Assembly (NCBI GenBank): GCA_030697175.1
Contig: JAUYQR010000011.1
Location: forward strand, 496,001-560,000
Direction of reading: 5' to 3'
DNA length: 64,000 bases
Source of the DNA: Paracoccaceae bacterium
GTDB taxonomy: Bacteria; Pseudomonadota; Alphaproteobacteria; Rhodobacterales; Rhodobacteraceae
Made by a program: the position numbers and the translations under genes. The notes under the pieces are model-generated. The model saw nothing but the letters and a program-made list of their open reading frames with translations, was not told where the DNA came from and made no database searches. Of the stretch, positions 1-6,808 are shown one piece after another (position 1 is the first letter of the stretch; each line of letters begins with the position of its first letter).

Positions 1-89
1 GAAACAAAGGGAATGGGGTCTGCGGTCACCCCACGAGGCGTCAGCCGAAGCCCGCGTTCCCACCATTCCGCATTATTGGAGGAACGCAG

Positions 90-923
90 ATGCCTGCGCC
101 TGATGCCATATCCTGTGAACAGCTTGCCCGTCTGCTGGGCACCCCGAAATCTCCGACCATCCTCGACGTCCGCAGGGGCGCCGTCCGCGCACTTGACCCA
201 CGCTTGGTGCCGGGTGCGCGCATGCTCGGCGAAGCTGATCTCGCGCCGGATGCCCTTTCCACCATGGCCGGGGATTTGACCGGACCCGTGGTTGTGGTTT
301 GTGCCGAGGGGCACCGGCTTAGTCAGGGCACAGCGGCGTGGCTGCGCCACGAGGGCCTGCAGGCAGAATACCTGCTGGGCGGGCAGGCGGCATGGGTCGA
401 AGCAGGCTTGCCGCTGATCGATCCGGCCAAGATCACCGCGCGGGACGGGCGCAGCCGGTCGCTTTGGGTGACGCGGTCGCGTCCAAAGATCGACCGCATC
501 GCCTGCCCTTGGCTGATCCGCCGCTTCATCGACCCGCGAGCTGTATTCCTGTTCGTGGCGCCTGCCGAAGTGCATGGGGTGGCGGAACGCTTCGGGGCTG
601 CACCTTACGACATCGAGGGTGTGTTCTGGAGCCACCGCGATGACCTTTGCACCTTCGATGTGCTCCTGTCAGAGTTCGGCCTTTCAACGCCGGCGCTTGA
701 GCGGCTGGCGCTGATCGTGCGCGGGGCGGATACTGCACGGCCCGACCTCGCCCCGGAATGCGCGGGTCTGCTGGCGGCGTCCCTTGGCCTGTCGCGGATG
801 TATTCTGATGATCTGGCCCAGCTAGAGGCCGGCATCGCGCTTTACGACGCGTTCTATCGGTGGGCGCGGGACGCGGTGGATGAACAGCACAACTGGCCAA
901 CCAACACGGGGAAGACGAAATGA
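90..923 (+). CDS. chrB: Rhodanese-ChrB fusion, chromate resistance protein
   Basis: The 277-residue product has an N-terminal rhodanese-like domain (about residues 8-115) with a candidate active-site Cys71 in a CAEGHR loop. A ChrB C-terminal domain follows (about 124-265), recognisable from the WVTRSRPKIDRIACPWLIRR segment with Cys139. ChrB proteins act as chromate-responsive regulators or accessory factors of chromate efflux; which role applies here cannot be read from the sequence. A GGAGG ribosome-binding site lies about 10 bases before the ATG. The stop overlaps the chrA start as ATGA, so the two are translationally coupled. The classical N-terminal half of ChrB is replaced by the rhodanese domain, so this is the rhodanese variant of the family. 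Confidence 0.85.
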   Translation: MPAPDAISCEQLARLLGTPKSPTILDVRRGAVRALDPRLVPGARMLGEADLAPDALSTMAGDLTGPVVVVCAEGHRLSQGTAAWLRHEGLQAEYLLGGQAAWVEAGLPLIDPAKITARDGRSRSLWVTRSRPKIDRIACPWLIRRFIDPRAVFLFVAPAEVHGVAERFGAAPYDIEGVFWSHRDDLCTFDVLLSEFGLSTPALERLALIVRGADTARPDLAPECAGLLAASLGLSRMYSDDLAQLEAGIALYDAFYRWARDAVDEQHNWPTNTGKTK

Positions 924-2287
924 ATGGTGGGCAAGAGTTTCCGTCGCTGACCGAGGCCGCAAAGGTCTGGGCGCGCATCGCTGCCCTTTCCTTTGGCGGA
1001 CCTGCGGGACAGATTGCTGTCATGCATCGTATTCTGGTCGAAGAAAAGCGCTGGCTCGGCGATGGCCGTTTCCTGCATGCGCTGAACTTCTGCATGCTCT
1101 TGCCCGGGCCTGAGGCGCAGCAACTGGCCACCTACATCGGTTGGCTGATGCATGGCGTCCGCGGCGCGCTGATCGCGGGGCTTCTGTTCATCCTGCCCGG
1201 TGTCGTTGCCATCATGGCGCTGAGCTGGGTCTATGCAATCTGGGGCGATGTGGGGTTTGTCTCGGCGCTGTTCTTCGGGTTGAAGGCGGCGGTGCTGGCC
1301 ATCGTGCTGCAGGCCGTGGTGCGGGTGGGCAAACGCGCGTTGAAGAACCGGGTGATGCAGGCCATAGCGGCGGTGTCCTTTGTAGCGATCTTTGCCTTTG
1401 GCGCGCCGTTTCCGCTGATCATTGCCGTGGCAGCCCTGATCGGCTGGACCGGGGCGAAGGCAGGTCTTGCAGGGTTTCAAGGTGGAGCTGGGCATGGATC
1501 GGTGGGCAAGACCCAGGTCGAAGATGCGGCCACGTTGCTGGGTGAGGAACATGGCGACCTGACAGGTGCCAAACGCGCGGGGGCGTTCCGCGCCGGGGCG
1601 GTCGCACTTGCCCTTTGGCTGCTGCCGGTTGGGGCGCTGCTGCTGATCGCGCCTGACAGCGTGTTCACGGACATCGCCACCTTCTTCTCGAAGCTGGCTG
1701 TCCTGACCTTCGGCGGCGCCTATGCTGTTCTGGCTTGGGTCGCACAAGAGGCGGTGGGCACCTATGGCTGGCTGGAGCCGGGCGAGATGCTGGACGGGCT
1801 TGGGATGGCCGAGACGACACCCGGGCCATTGATCATGGTGCTGCAATTCGTGGGCTTCATGGGGGCGATGCGCGAGGCGGGGTGGGCAGCACCATTGGTT
1901 GCGGGCACTCTGGGCGGACTTTTGGCGACATGGGTCACCTTTGCCCCCTGTTTTGCATGGATCTTCCTTGGGGCTCCGTTCATGGAAAGATTGCGCTCCA
2001 ACAAGGCGCTCTCCGCCGCCCTCTCGGCCGTGACGGCAGCGGTGGTGGGCGTGATCCTGAACCTTGCGATCTGGTTCGCCATTCATGTCGTTTGGCGCGA
2101 GGTCATGCGGGTAGAAGCCGGGCCTCTGTCACTGGAACTGCCAGTGTTGGGGTCAATAGACTGGGTTGCTGCGGCGTTGTCGGTGCTTGCCCTGATTGCG
2201 GTGTTCCGGCTGAAGCTGGGAATGGCCACCGTGTTGGGCGGAGCCGCGGCCCTTGGGCTGGGTCTGCATCTGGTCGGGCTGGCGTGA
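920..2287 (+). CDS. chrA: Chromate efflux transporter ChrA
   Basis: At 455 residues this has the two-domain, long-chain ChrA layout, with an internal repeat of the CHR domain. FGGP occurs near residue 25 of the first half and a matching FGGAYAVLAW segment in the second half, and PGP motifs are present in both. Multiple hydrophobic helices place it in the inner membrane, where the family exports chromate. The hydrophilic linker at about residues 190-225 joins the halves. It is coupled to chrB by an ATGA overlap and ends five bases before the convergent yqaA-like gene. No frameshift or lost motif is seen, so the transporter looks functional. Confidence 0.93.
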   Translation: MNGGQEFPSLTEAAKVWARIAALSFGGPAGQIAVMHRILVEEKRWLGDGRFLHALNFCMLLPGPEAQQLATYIGWLMHGVRGALIAGLLFILPGVVAIMALSWVYAIWGDVGFVSALFFGLKAAVLAIVLQAVVRVGKRALKNRVMQAIAAVSFVAIFAFGAPFPLIIAVAALIGWTGAKAGLAGFQGGAGHGSVGKTQVEDAATLLGEEHGDLTGAKRAGAFRAGAVALALWLLPVGALLLIAPDSVFTDIATFFSKLAVLTFGGAYAVLAWVAQEAVGTYGWLEPGEMLDGLGMAETTPGPLIMVLQFVGFMGAMREAGWAAPLVAGTLGGLLATWVTFAPCFAWIFLGAPFMERLRSNKALSAALSAVTAAVVGVILNLAIWFAIHVVWREVMRVEAGPLSLELPVLGSIDWVAAALSVLALIAVFRLKLGMATVLGGAAALGLGLHLVGLA

Positions 2288-2292
2288 CCGCG

Positions 2293-2775
2293 TCAGCTTG
2301 CCAGACCTTGCGTGATCCAGGCCAGCACCAGATAGCGCCCACCTTTCGCAAGGGTGACGATCAACACAAACCGCCAAAACGGTTCGCGCAAGACGCCCGA
2401 AACGAGGGTCAGCGGGTCGCCGATTACCGGAACCCATGAGGCCAGCAAGCTCCAATGCCCCCACCTGGCATACCAGGCAGTGGCTTTGTTCAATAGCGGT
2501 TTGGAAAACGGAAACCAGCGGCGATCAGCAAAGCGGATCAGGAACCGCCCGATCCCCCAGTTGACGGCGGAGCCGAGCAGATTGCCAACGGTGGCCTCCA
2601 GCAACAAGTCCCGGACAGGCTGGTTCGCAGCCAGGATCCGGGCGACGAGCACGGCCTCAGACTGTGCAGGGATCAGAGTGGCGGCGGCAAAGGCTGCCAG
2701 AAACATGCCAGCAAGTTCCATCATGATCAGGCTGCGTGCGGCCAGCGGAGGTGCAGATCGAAGATCGCAGATCAC
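2293..2775 (-). CDS. YqaA-like small inner-membrane protein (DedA/VTT superfamily)
   Basis: The product is up to 160 residues with three to four hydrophobic segments. It carries the GNLLGSAVNWGIGRF and SWVPVIGDPLTLVSGVLR signatures of YqaA/DedA-type (VTT domain) proteins, whose biochemical role is poorly defined. The longest start is a GTG at 2775 that overlaps the stop of the upstream MFS remnant as GTGA. Internal ATG codons at 2724 or 2721 (MELAGMFLAAF) give a more typical N-terminus, and no clear ribosome-binding site decides between them. It was probably the second gene of an operon with the MFS transporter, so loss of that promoter may leave it poorly expressed. Confidence 0.75.
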   Translation of the reverse strand: MICDLRSAPPLAARSLIMMELAGMFLAAFAAATLIPAQSEAVLVARILAANQPVRDLLLEATVGNLLGSAVNWGIGRFLIRFADRRWFPFSKPLLNKATAWYARWGHWSLLASWVPVIGDPLTLVSGVLREPFWRFVLIVTLAKGGRYLVLAWITQGLAS

Positions 2776-3041
2776 GAAGGGATGTGCGTGATATGGGCCA
2801 TGTTCAGCCAGATGCGGATGATCGGGGGCAGGTCCGGATGACCTTGCGCCAATTCATTTGCATCCTGCGCAGTCCTGATGCGCAGCACGGCCAAAAGCCC
2901 AAGCGCGCCGACCCCAGCCAGAACCAGCGCCGCAGCCGTCAGCCCCGCCCCTGCGCCGATCCACCTAGCGAGCGGATAGGTCACCAGCCAATATGCATGC
3001 GAGAGTGCGACCTGCGCCGGAAAGACAGCACCCCGGTCAAC
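2772..3041 (-). pseudogene. C-terminal remnant of an MFS transporter cut by the IS3-family element
   Basis: About 90 codons remain, reading from the IS boundary through VALSHAYWLVTYPLARWIGA and a hydrophobic helix to a stop that overlaps the YqaA-like start. This matches the last one or two membrane helices of a major facilitator transporter. Everything upstream is gone: the sequence to the right of position 3041 is the IS inverted repeat, and beyond the IS lies an unrelated methyltransferase remnant. The ORF seems to start at 3086 only because it reads into the IS end. The gene cannot make a functional transporter. Confidence 0.6.
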
Positions 3042-3097
3042 GGCCTGCTGCCGGTTTCGTGGACACGAAGATAAGATCGTGACCAAAGAACTGGAGA

Positions 3098-3547
3098 GTG
3101 GATATGACGAGACGGAAGTCCAGCCCTGAGTTCAGGATCGAGGCTGTAAGGCTGGTGGCGGATCGGGGTGTGGCGGTGGCGCAGGCCGCCCGTGACCTTG
3201 ATGTGGCGCAGAGCGTTCTGCGCCGCTGGATGCGGGAATTGACCGCTACCCGTGCTGCGGCCTTTCCCGGCAACGGGCAGATGCGGGCCGATCTGGCCGA
3301 GATCGCAGCCCTGAAGAAAGAGGTCGCCCGGCTCCGGGCGGAGCGTGATATCCTGAAGAAGGCGGTCGCTTTTTTTCGCGCGCGAGGCGACATGAGGTTC
3401 GCCTTCATCGCCAAGCACCGTCACATATGGCCCTTCAGCTGGCTTTGCGAGGTACTGGAGGTCTCGCGGTCGGGCCTCCATGCCTGGCTCAACCGCCCGA
3501 CCAGCACCCGCGAGTTCCATGACGCCAAGCTCGTCACGGCAATCTAG
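3098..3547 (+). pseudogene. IS3-family orfA fused to the truncated start of orfB
   Basis: The first 95 or so residues are a typical IS3 OrfA: a helix-turn-helix (FRIEAVRLVADRGVAVAQAA, LRRWMREL) followed by a leucine-zipper-like coiled coil (LAEIAALKKEVARLRAERDI). In the same frame the product continues into the OrfB N-terminus (MRFAFIAKHR, VSRSGLHAWLNRP) and stops at the internal deletion. A run of seven T bases at the orfA/orfB junction is the kind of slippery site used for frameshifting in this family. OrfA could still be made, but no transposase can. Confidence 0.8.
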
Positions 3548-3666
3548 ACGAGGCGCGAGCCGACGTATTCGACTACATCGAGCGCTTCTACAACCCGCGC
3601 AGACGACATTCGAAACTCGGCTACCTCAGCCCCATGGAGTTCGAGGCCCGCGCGATACTAGCTTAA
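3547..3666 (+). pseudogene. IS3-family orfB C-terminal remnant
   Basis: This open segment of 39 codons has no start of its own. It encodes the end of an IS3 OrfB integrase, recognisable from DVFDYIERFYNPRRRHS and LGYLSPMEFEAR. It carries the region around the last catalytic Glu of the DDE triad. It is out of frame with the preceding orfAB fusion and is what remains 3' of the internal deletion. Confidence 0.8.
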
Positions 3667-3722
3667 CATGCTGCCCACGAAACCGGCAGCAGGCCAGGGC
3701 GCGCAAGCAGCGGCTCTGCTGA

Positions 3723-4093
3723 CTATAGGATATAGTCGTCGCGGATCACCGGGTAGGAGAAGCTGATACCTGCCTCCGTGCACCGGTCTATTCAAGCCAG
3801 GCTTGTGCTTTCAAGTATGGCGGCCATCTGCGCATCAACCTCTTGGGCGGTGACGCTGATGGATGCCGGTCGGTCAGGGCGGCGGCGAGCCTCTGCTACG
3901 AAGGCGGCTGTCAGCGCGCCCATGCCACGCCTGCCTCAAGAAGTCGGACATCAACTGGCATGCTATCGAGCACGCCCACCATGAAAGCTGCGATCCTACC
4001 CGGCGCCATGAACTGTCCGAGTTTGGAGCGACGCTAGGAATCTCGCGTCAGCGACACTTCAAGGCGGGCTTGGCCGATGGCTTGCATGAGCAT
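3723..4093 (-). pseudogene. Truncated, multiply broken N6-adenine DNA methyltransferase (restriction-modification type)
   Basis: Read leftward from an ATG at 4093, two frames join into one protein-like sequence. SKLGQFMAPGRIAAFM is the entry motif, VRLLEAGVGMGALTAAF is the AdoMet-binding motif I, ISVTAQEVDAQMAAIL is motif II, and CTEAGISFSYPVIRDDYIL is near motif III. This order is typical of Eco57I-like class I adenine methylases. The gene has an in-frame TAG (4034-4036), a one-base deletion near 3933, an in-frame TGA (3792-3794), and loses its catalytic half where the IS3 element abuts. It is a fossil of a restriction-modification or related defence gene. The family call comes from motif order seen by eye. 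Confidence 0.6.
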
Positions 4094-4211
4094 TCTATTT
4101 CGACCATCCTTGAATCAATACTCGAGCCTGCCAACCGCCACAAAGCGGCCTTGACCGAGCCAGTGGGGACTTGCGCTTTTCCCCTCACGTGTTTAGACGA
4201 CGCTCTACTAA

Positions 4212-4287
4212 GCCCCAATAGCTCAGCTGGTAGAGCACTTCATTCGTAATGAAGGGGTCGGCGGTTCGAATCCGTCTTGGGGCACCA
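4212..4287 (+). tRNA. tRNA-Thr(CGT)
   Basis: The cloverleaf is complete: the acceptor strand GCCCCAA pairs with TTGGGGC, the D arm is normal, the five-pair anticodon stem CTTCA/TGAAG encloses the loop TTCGTAA with anticodon CGT, and the T arm is intact with GGTTCGAATCC. The 3' CCA is encoded. It is the only intact gene in the otherwise eroded patch between the IS3 and IS66 remnants. Confidence 0.95.
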
Positions 4288-4309
4288 TCCCTCCTAGTGC
4301 CGGTGATGT

Positions 4310-4408
4310 TTATGACGTTTTCAAAGCGCCATAACTTGCGACCACACCACCGATCACCGTCAGGACGGACGCGCCGGACGGTCTCCGGTATGCCGTAATC
4401 CAGAATGC
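4310..4408 (-). pseudogene. Possible tail of an unidentified membrane protein at the broken IS66 edge
   Basis: Just left of where TnpC homology ends, one frame stays open for 32 codons and ends in a TAA. It encodes a hydrophobic segment (SVLTVIGGVVASYGALKTS) that looks like the last transmembrane helix of a membrane protein. It has no start codon and lies directly next to the truncated transposase. It may be the tail of a gene interrupted by the IS66 event, or chance. I do not recognise the family. Confidence 0.25.
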
Positions 4409-4838
4409 CTATGACTGCGGGCCGGGCGCAGGCGTTCCATCCGCGTCAGCGCGTATCGGATTGCTCCGGCCAGCGGGGATTTTCCCGAGATCGTAGTGCG
4501 TTGTATCGCCAGCCATCTTTCCAGATCGTCGAAGACCGGGGCGGCATGCGCCCTTCGCAGTTCTGCGCGCCGATCCGGCGGGGAGCCTCTGGCCTCCTTC
4601 TCGACGGCATAGAGCTGTGCGATCCGGCCGATGGCCTCTTCGGCGATCGGGGAGCCCTGCGACCGGTGGATGTCGACGAACTTGCGCCGGACATGGGCCA
4701 TGCAGGCGACCTCGCGGATGGCGCCGGAGCGGTAGATGTCCTCGAACCCGGCATAGCCGTCGGCGTGCATCCAGCCGCGGTATCGGGCGAGGTGGTCTTT
4801 GGGGTGTTGTCCTTTCCGGTCACCGGAGAACCGATAGT

Positions 4839-4876
4839 GAGCCATTGCGGCGCCATTGGTTCGAGCCCAATGGCGA
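4839..4876. repeat. Short palindromic repeat, copy 2, inserted in tnpC
   Basis: This 38-base segment begins GAGCCATTG and contains a perfect nine-base inverted repeat, CGCCATTGG, a seven-base loop, then CCAATGGCG. It lies exactly where the TnpC reading frame jumps. Removing roughly 38-41 bases would restore the expected WYRFSGDR-type sequence. It aligns closely with the copy at 5298-5334. Confidence 0.65.
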
Positions 4877-5297
4877 ACGCGGCCGGAGGTGCATCACCTC
4901 CCCACGGCCGTTCGTCACGCGCATAAGTCCAGAGCCTCGCGGCCTGAGTCTTGCCGGTGCCGGGGGCGAGCATGCTGATCGGCGTGTCGTCGGCAAAGAT
5001 CGCCTCGGCCGACAAGACATGGCGACCGATGGCCTCGGCCAGAGGTTCCAGAAGAGTTGTCGTCTTGCCGACCCAGTCCGCCAGAGTCGATCTGTCGAGA
5101 TCGAGCCCTTCGCGGTCGAAGATCCGGCTCTGGCGATACAAGGGAAGATGATCGGCATATTTGCTGACCAGCACATGGGCCAGCAGACCCGGCCCGGGGC
5201 GGCCACGCTCGATGGGGCGCGAGGGCAGCGGGGACTGCACGAAGCGTTCACAGCAGGCGCAAGTCAGGCGGGGCCGGACGATCCGGTTCACGATGTC

Positions 5298-5334
5298 GAG
5301 CCGTTGTCCGCCATTGGTCCGAGGACAATGGCGA
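5298..5334. repeat. Short palindromic repeat, copy 1, inserted in tnpC
   Basis: This 37-base segment begins GAGCCGTTG and has an eight-base inverted repeat, CGCCATTG and CAATGGCG. It shares most positions with the copy at 4839-4876 and has the same orientation. It interrupts tnpC between the codons for EYVPG and RLDIVNRIVRPR; an excess of about 34 bases explains the frame change. Confidence 0.65.
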
Positions 5335-5794
5335 GGGGCCGGGGACGTATTCCAGTTCCTCGGTCACATCTTCCCCGATCCGGCGCAGGCGGCCGCCGCA
5401 ATCGGTGCAGGCATCGGCGCCGGGCGTCAGCTCGACCTCCATCCGCGGGACATGATCCGGGATCGGGCGGCGCTTTGGCTTGTGCTTCTCCTCGATGTCC
5501 GGCAGCTTCATCCGCGTGGTCATCGCGGCGGCGGCAATCTCGCTTGTTTCCAACGCCAGTTGCAGTTGCTCGGCGGTCTCGGACGAAGCGCCAAACCGAT
5601 GCGCCCGATGCCCCGCCAACTGGTGCCGCAGCTTCTCGATCAGGATCGCCTGCGCCTTGACCTCGGCCAAGAGCCGCGCGGTGAAGCTGCGCAGCTCCTC
5701 GGGATCTTCCGGCAAGGTCAGGGTCTGATCCAGCATGCGAGAAGTTTATCCCACTGTATTCGCTGTGGGAATCATTGATTACAGGATCGGCAGA

Positions 5795-6142
5795 TTATCC
5801 TGCGGCCAAGGGTCGCCACGTCCGCTGTGGCGCCCGCCAGTCGATCCCCTCCAGCAGCATAGCCAACTGCGCGGGCGTCAGCGCCACCTTGCCCTCCTTG
5901 GCCGAGGGCCAGACAAACCGCCCCTTCTCCAGCCGTTTCATGAACATGCAGGCCCCCTGGCCGTCCCACAAGATGACCTTCACCAGATCGCCCCGTCGGC
6001 CCCTGAACACGAACAGATGTCCGGCGAACGGGTCCTGCTGCAGCACCGCCTCGGCCTGCGGAGCCAGCGCCGTGAATCCCTTGCGCATGTCCGTCACCCC
6101 GGCCGCCAGCCAGACCCGCGTGTTGGCCGGAACCGGGATCAA
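5795..6142 (-). CDS. tnpB: IS66 family accessory protein TnpB
   Basis: The 115-residue product has the full length and signature of IS66 TnpB ([55 protein letters not shown]). TnpB is needed for IS66 transposition in an undefined way. Its ATG overlaps the tnpA stop by four bases, as usual for these operons. The frame is undamaged, although the downstream tnpC is broken. Confidence 0.9.
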   Translation of the reverse strand: MIPVPANTRVWLAAGVTDMRKGFTALAPQAEAVLQQDPFAGHLFVFRGRRGDLVKVILWDGQGACMFMKRLEKGRFVWPSAKEGKVALTPAQLAMLLEGIDWRAPQRTWRPLAAG

Positions 6143-6495
6143 ACTGTCAGCCCCCGGATCAGCCGCGCCAGTGCCTCGGGATCATACACGCCGCTGATCC
6201 GCATCCGGTGCCCGCCCGCCAGTTCGATCTCGATGCAACTGTTGGCAACGGGAGCTGCAGCAGGCGCCCTTGCCTCCGCGACGATCTCCACCGGCAGAAA
6301 GCGCAAACCAGCTTCCTCTGATCCCGTTCCGGGCTTCGGCCTATACTTGGGATCGCGCAGCCATTTGAAGATCAGGTTGGCGTTCACGGTGTAGCGAAGC
6401 GCCACCTGAGCCACGGAAACGCCAGGCAAAGTCGTCTGCAGACAGATCGACCGCTTCTCCTCATCCGCCCAAAGCCGCCTCGTCCGCCGCGCCAC
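6139..6495 (-). CDS. tnpA: IS66 family accessory protein TnpA (helix-turn-helix)
   Basis: This 118-residue protein has a basic N-terminus followed by a helix-turn-helix ([33 protein letters not shown]), as in transposase-8-like IS66 TnpA proteins. The C-terminal part ([15 protein letters not shown]) is also typical. It is the first gene of the tnpABC operon and overlaps tnpB. A perfect inverted repeat lies just upstream at 6507-6532. The coding frame is intact. Confidence 0.88.
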   Translation of the reverse strand: MARRTRRLWADEEKRSICLQTTLPGVSVAQVALRYTVNANLIFKWLRDPKYRPKPGTGSEEAGLRFLPVEIVAEARAPAAAPVANSCIEIELAGGHRMRISGVYDPEALARLIRGLTV

Positions 6496-6506
6496 GCCCG
6501 CACCTT

Positions 6507-6532
6507 AGTGTCCACTATCGTTGGTGGACACT
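6507..6532. promoter_or_regulatory. Perfect inverted repeat upstream of IS66 tnpA
   Basis: AGTGTCCAC (6507-6515) and GTGGACACT (6524-6532) are perfect complements separated by eight bases. They lie 12 bases before the tnpA start and inside the element's right end. The position suits an operator for element-encoded autoregulation. This is inference from symmetry only. Confidence 0.4.
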
Positions 6533-6705
6533 ATCCCGCACCAGCATCACGCGTCAGAGCGGTCAGGCCGGACGCTTACGAAGGAAACGCTGCTTCTGAG
6601 CTTCGTACCCTACGACATCACAACCCGCGAAACCTGTGACATCCTTGTGAAAGGGACGCACGGTTGAGAAAAATACCACGGTTTCAACGATTTAGCGGCG
6701 GCTCT

Positions 6706-6749
6706 CCATGATTACGAATGACGCTCTCTACCAGCTGCGCTACAGCGTC
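6706..6749 (-). pseudogene. tRNA-Thr-like 5' half (degenerate)
   Basis: Read on the minus strand, a D-arm-like segment (TAGCGCAGCTGGTAGAG) is followed after four bases by TCATTCGTAAT. Both strongly resemble the intact tRNA-Thr(CGT) at 4212-4287, including the CGT anticodon loop. The stems contain mismatches (for example at pairs 10-25 and 30-40), the acceptor end does not match, and no T arm follows. It appears to be a broken tRNA or a decayed integration scar. Confidence 0.5.
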
Positions 6750-6808
6750 GCCTTCTGGTGACCGCGCGTATTGCCCCGATTTGGCATAGTCGACCCCGAC
6801 CGGCCCGG

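Larger units (their letters stand above)
3042..3695 (+). mobile_element. Internally deleted IS3-family insertion sequence
   Basis: The element is bounded by a 21-base perfect inverted repeat, at 3042-3062 and 3675-3695. It contains an intact orfA, the first part of orfB, and then abruptly the last 39 codons of orfB. A complete IS3 element is about 1.2-1.3 kb, so roughly 0.6 kb, including the first two catalytic acidic residues of the DDE transposase, has been deleted. No target-site duplication is evident, and the two flanks belong to unrelated genes. That suggests an IS-mediated deletion or recombination between two copies rather than a simple insertion. Confidence 0.85.
4423..5736 (-). pseudogene. 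IS66 TnpC transposase, frameshifted twice and truncated
   Basis: Three consecutive pieces in alternating frames rebuild an IS66 TnpC. Residues from MLDQTLTLPEDPEELRSF through EELEYVPG come from 5736 leftward. IVRPRLTCACCERF through DERPWGGDAPPAA follow in the second frame. YRFSGDRKGQHP through YALTRMERLRP follow back in the first frame. The zinc-ribbon cysteines and part of the DDE core are visible. At both frame changes the extra DNA is a related palindromic segment (5298-5334 and 4839-4876). The C-terminal region containing the last catalytic residue is absent. Confidence 0.8.
4423..6579 (-). mobile_element. Degenerate IS66-family element (left end lost)
   Basis: The tnpA-tnpB-tnpC order of IS66 is present on the minus strand. 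The right terminus is recognisable because 6561-6579 reads GTAAGCGTCCGGCCTGACC on the minus strand, fitting the GTAAGCG-type ends of this family. No matching left terminus is found: homology to TnpC stops near 4423, so about 100 C-terminal codons and the left inverted repeat are missing. TnpA and TnpB are intact, while TnpC carries two frameshifting insertions. The element cannot move by itself. Confidence 0.8.

Noticed and set aside
854-2086. 410-codon minus-strand ORF over chrA
   Set aside because: It is exactly antisense to a convincing ChrA; its composition (rich in His, Arg, Gln) is that of a GC-rich shadow frame.
3778-4249. Several overlapping short plus-strand ORFs between the IS3 element and tRNA-Thr
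   Set aside because: They are antisense to the methyltransferase remnant, run into the tRNA, and show no protein-like pattern.
4839-5334. Programmed translational bypassing of the palindromic insertions in tnpC
   Set aside because: Matching take-off and landing codons that would restore the frame are not present, and the gene is truncated anyway.
4423-6579. Complete, active IS66
   Set aside because: The left terminus and TnpC C-terminus are missing and tnpC has two frameshifts.
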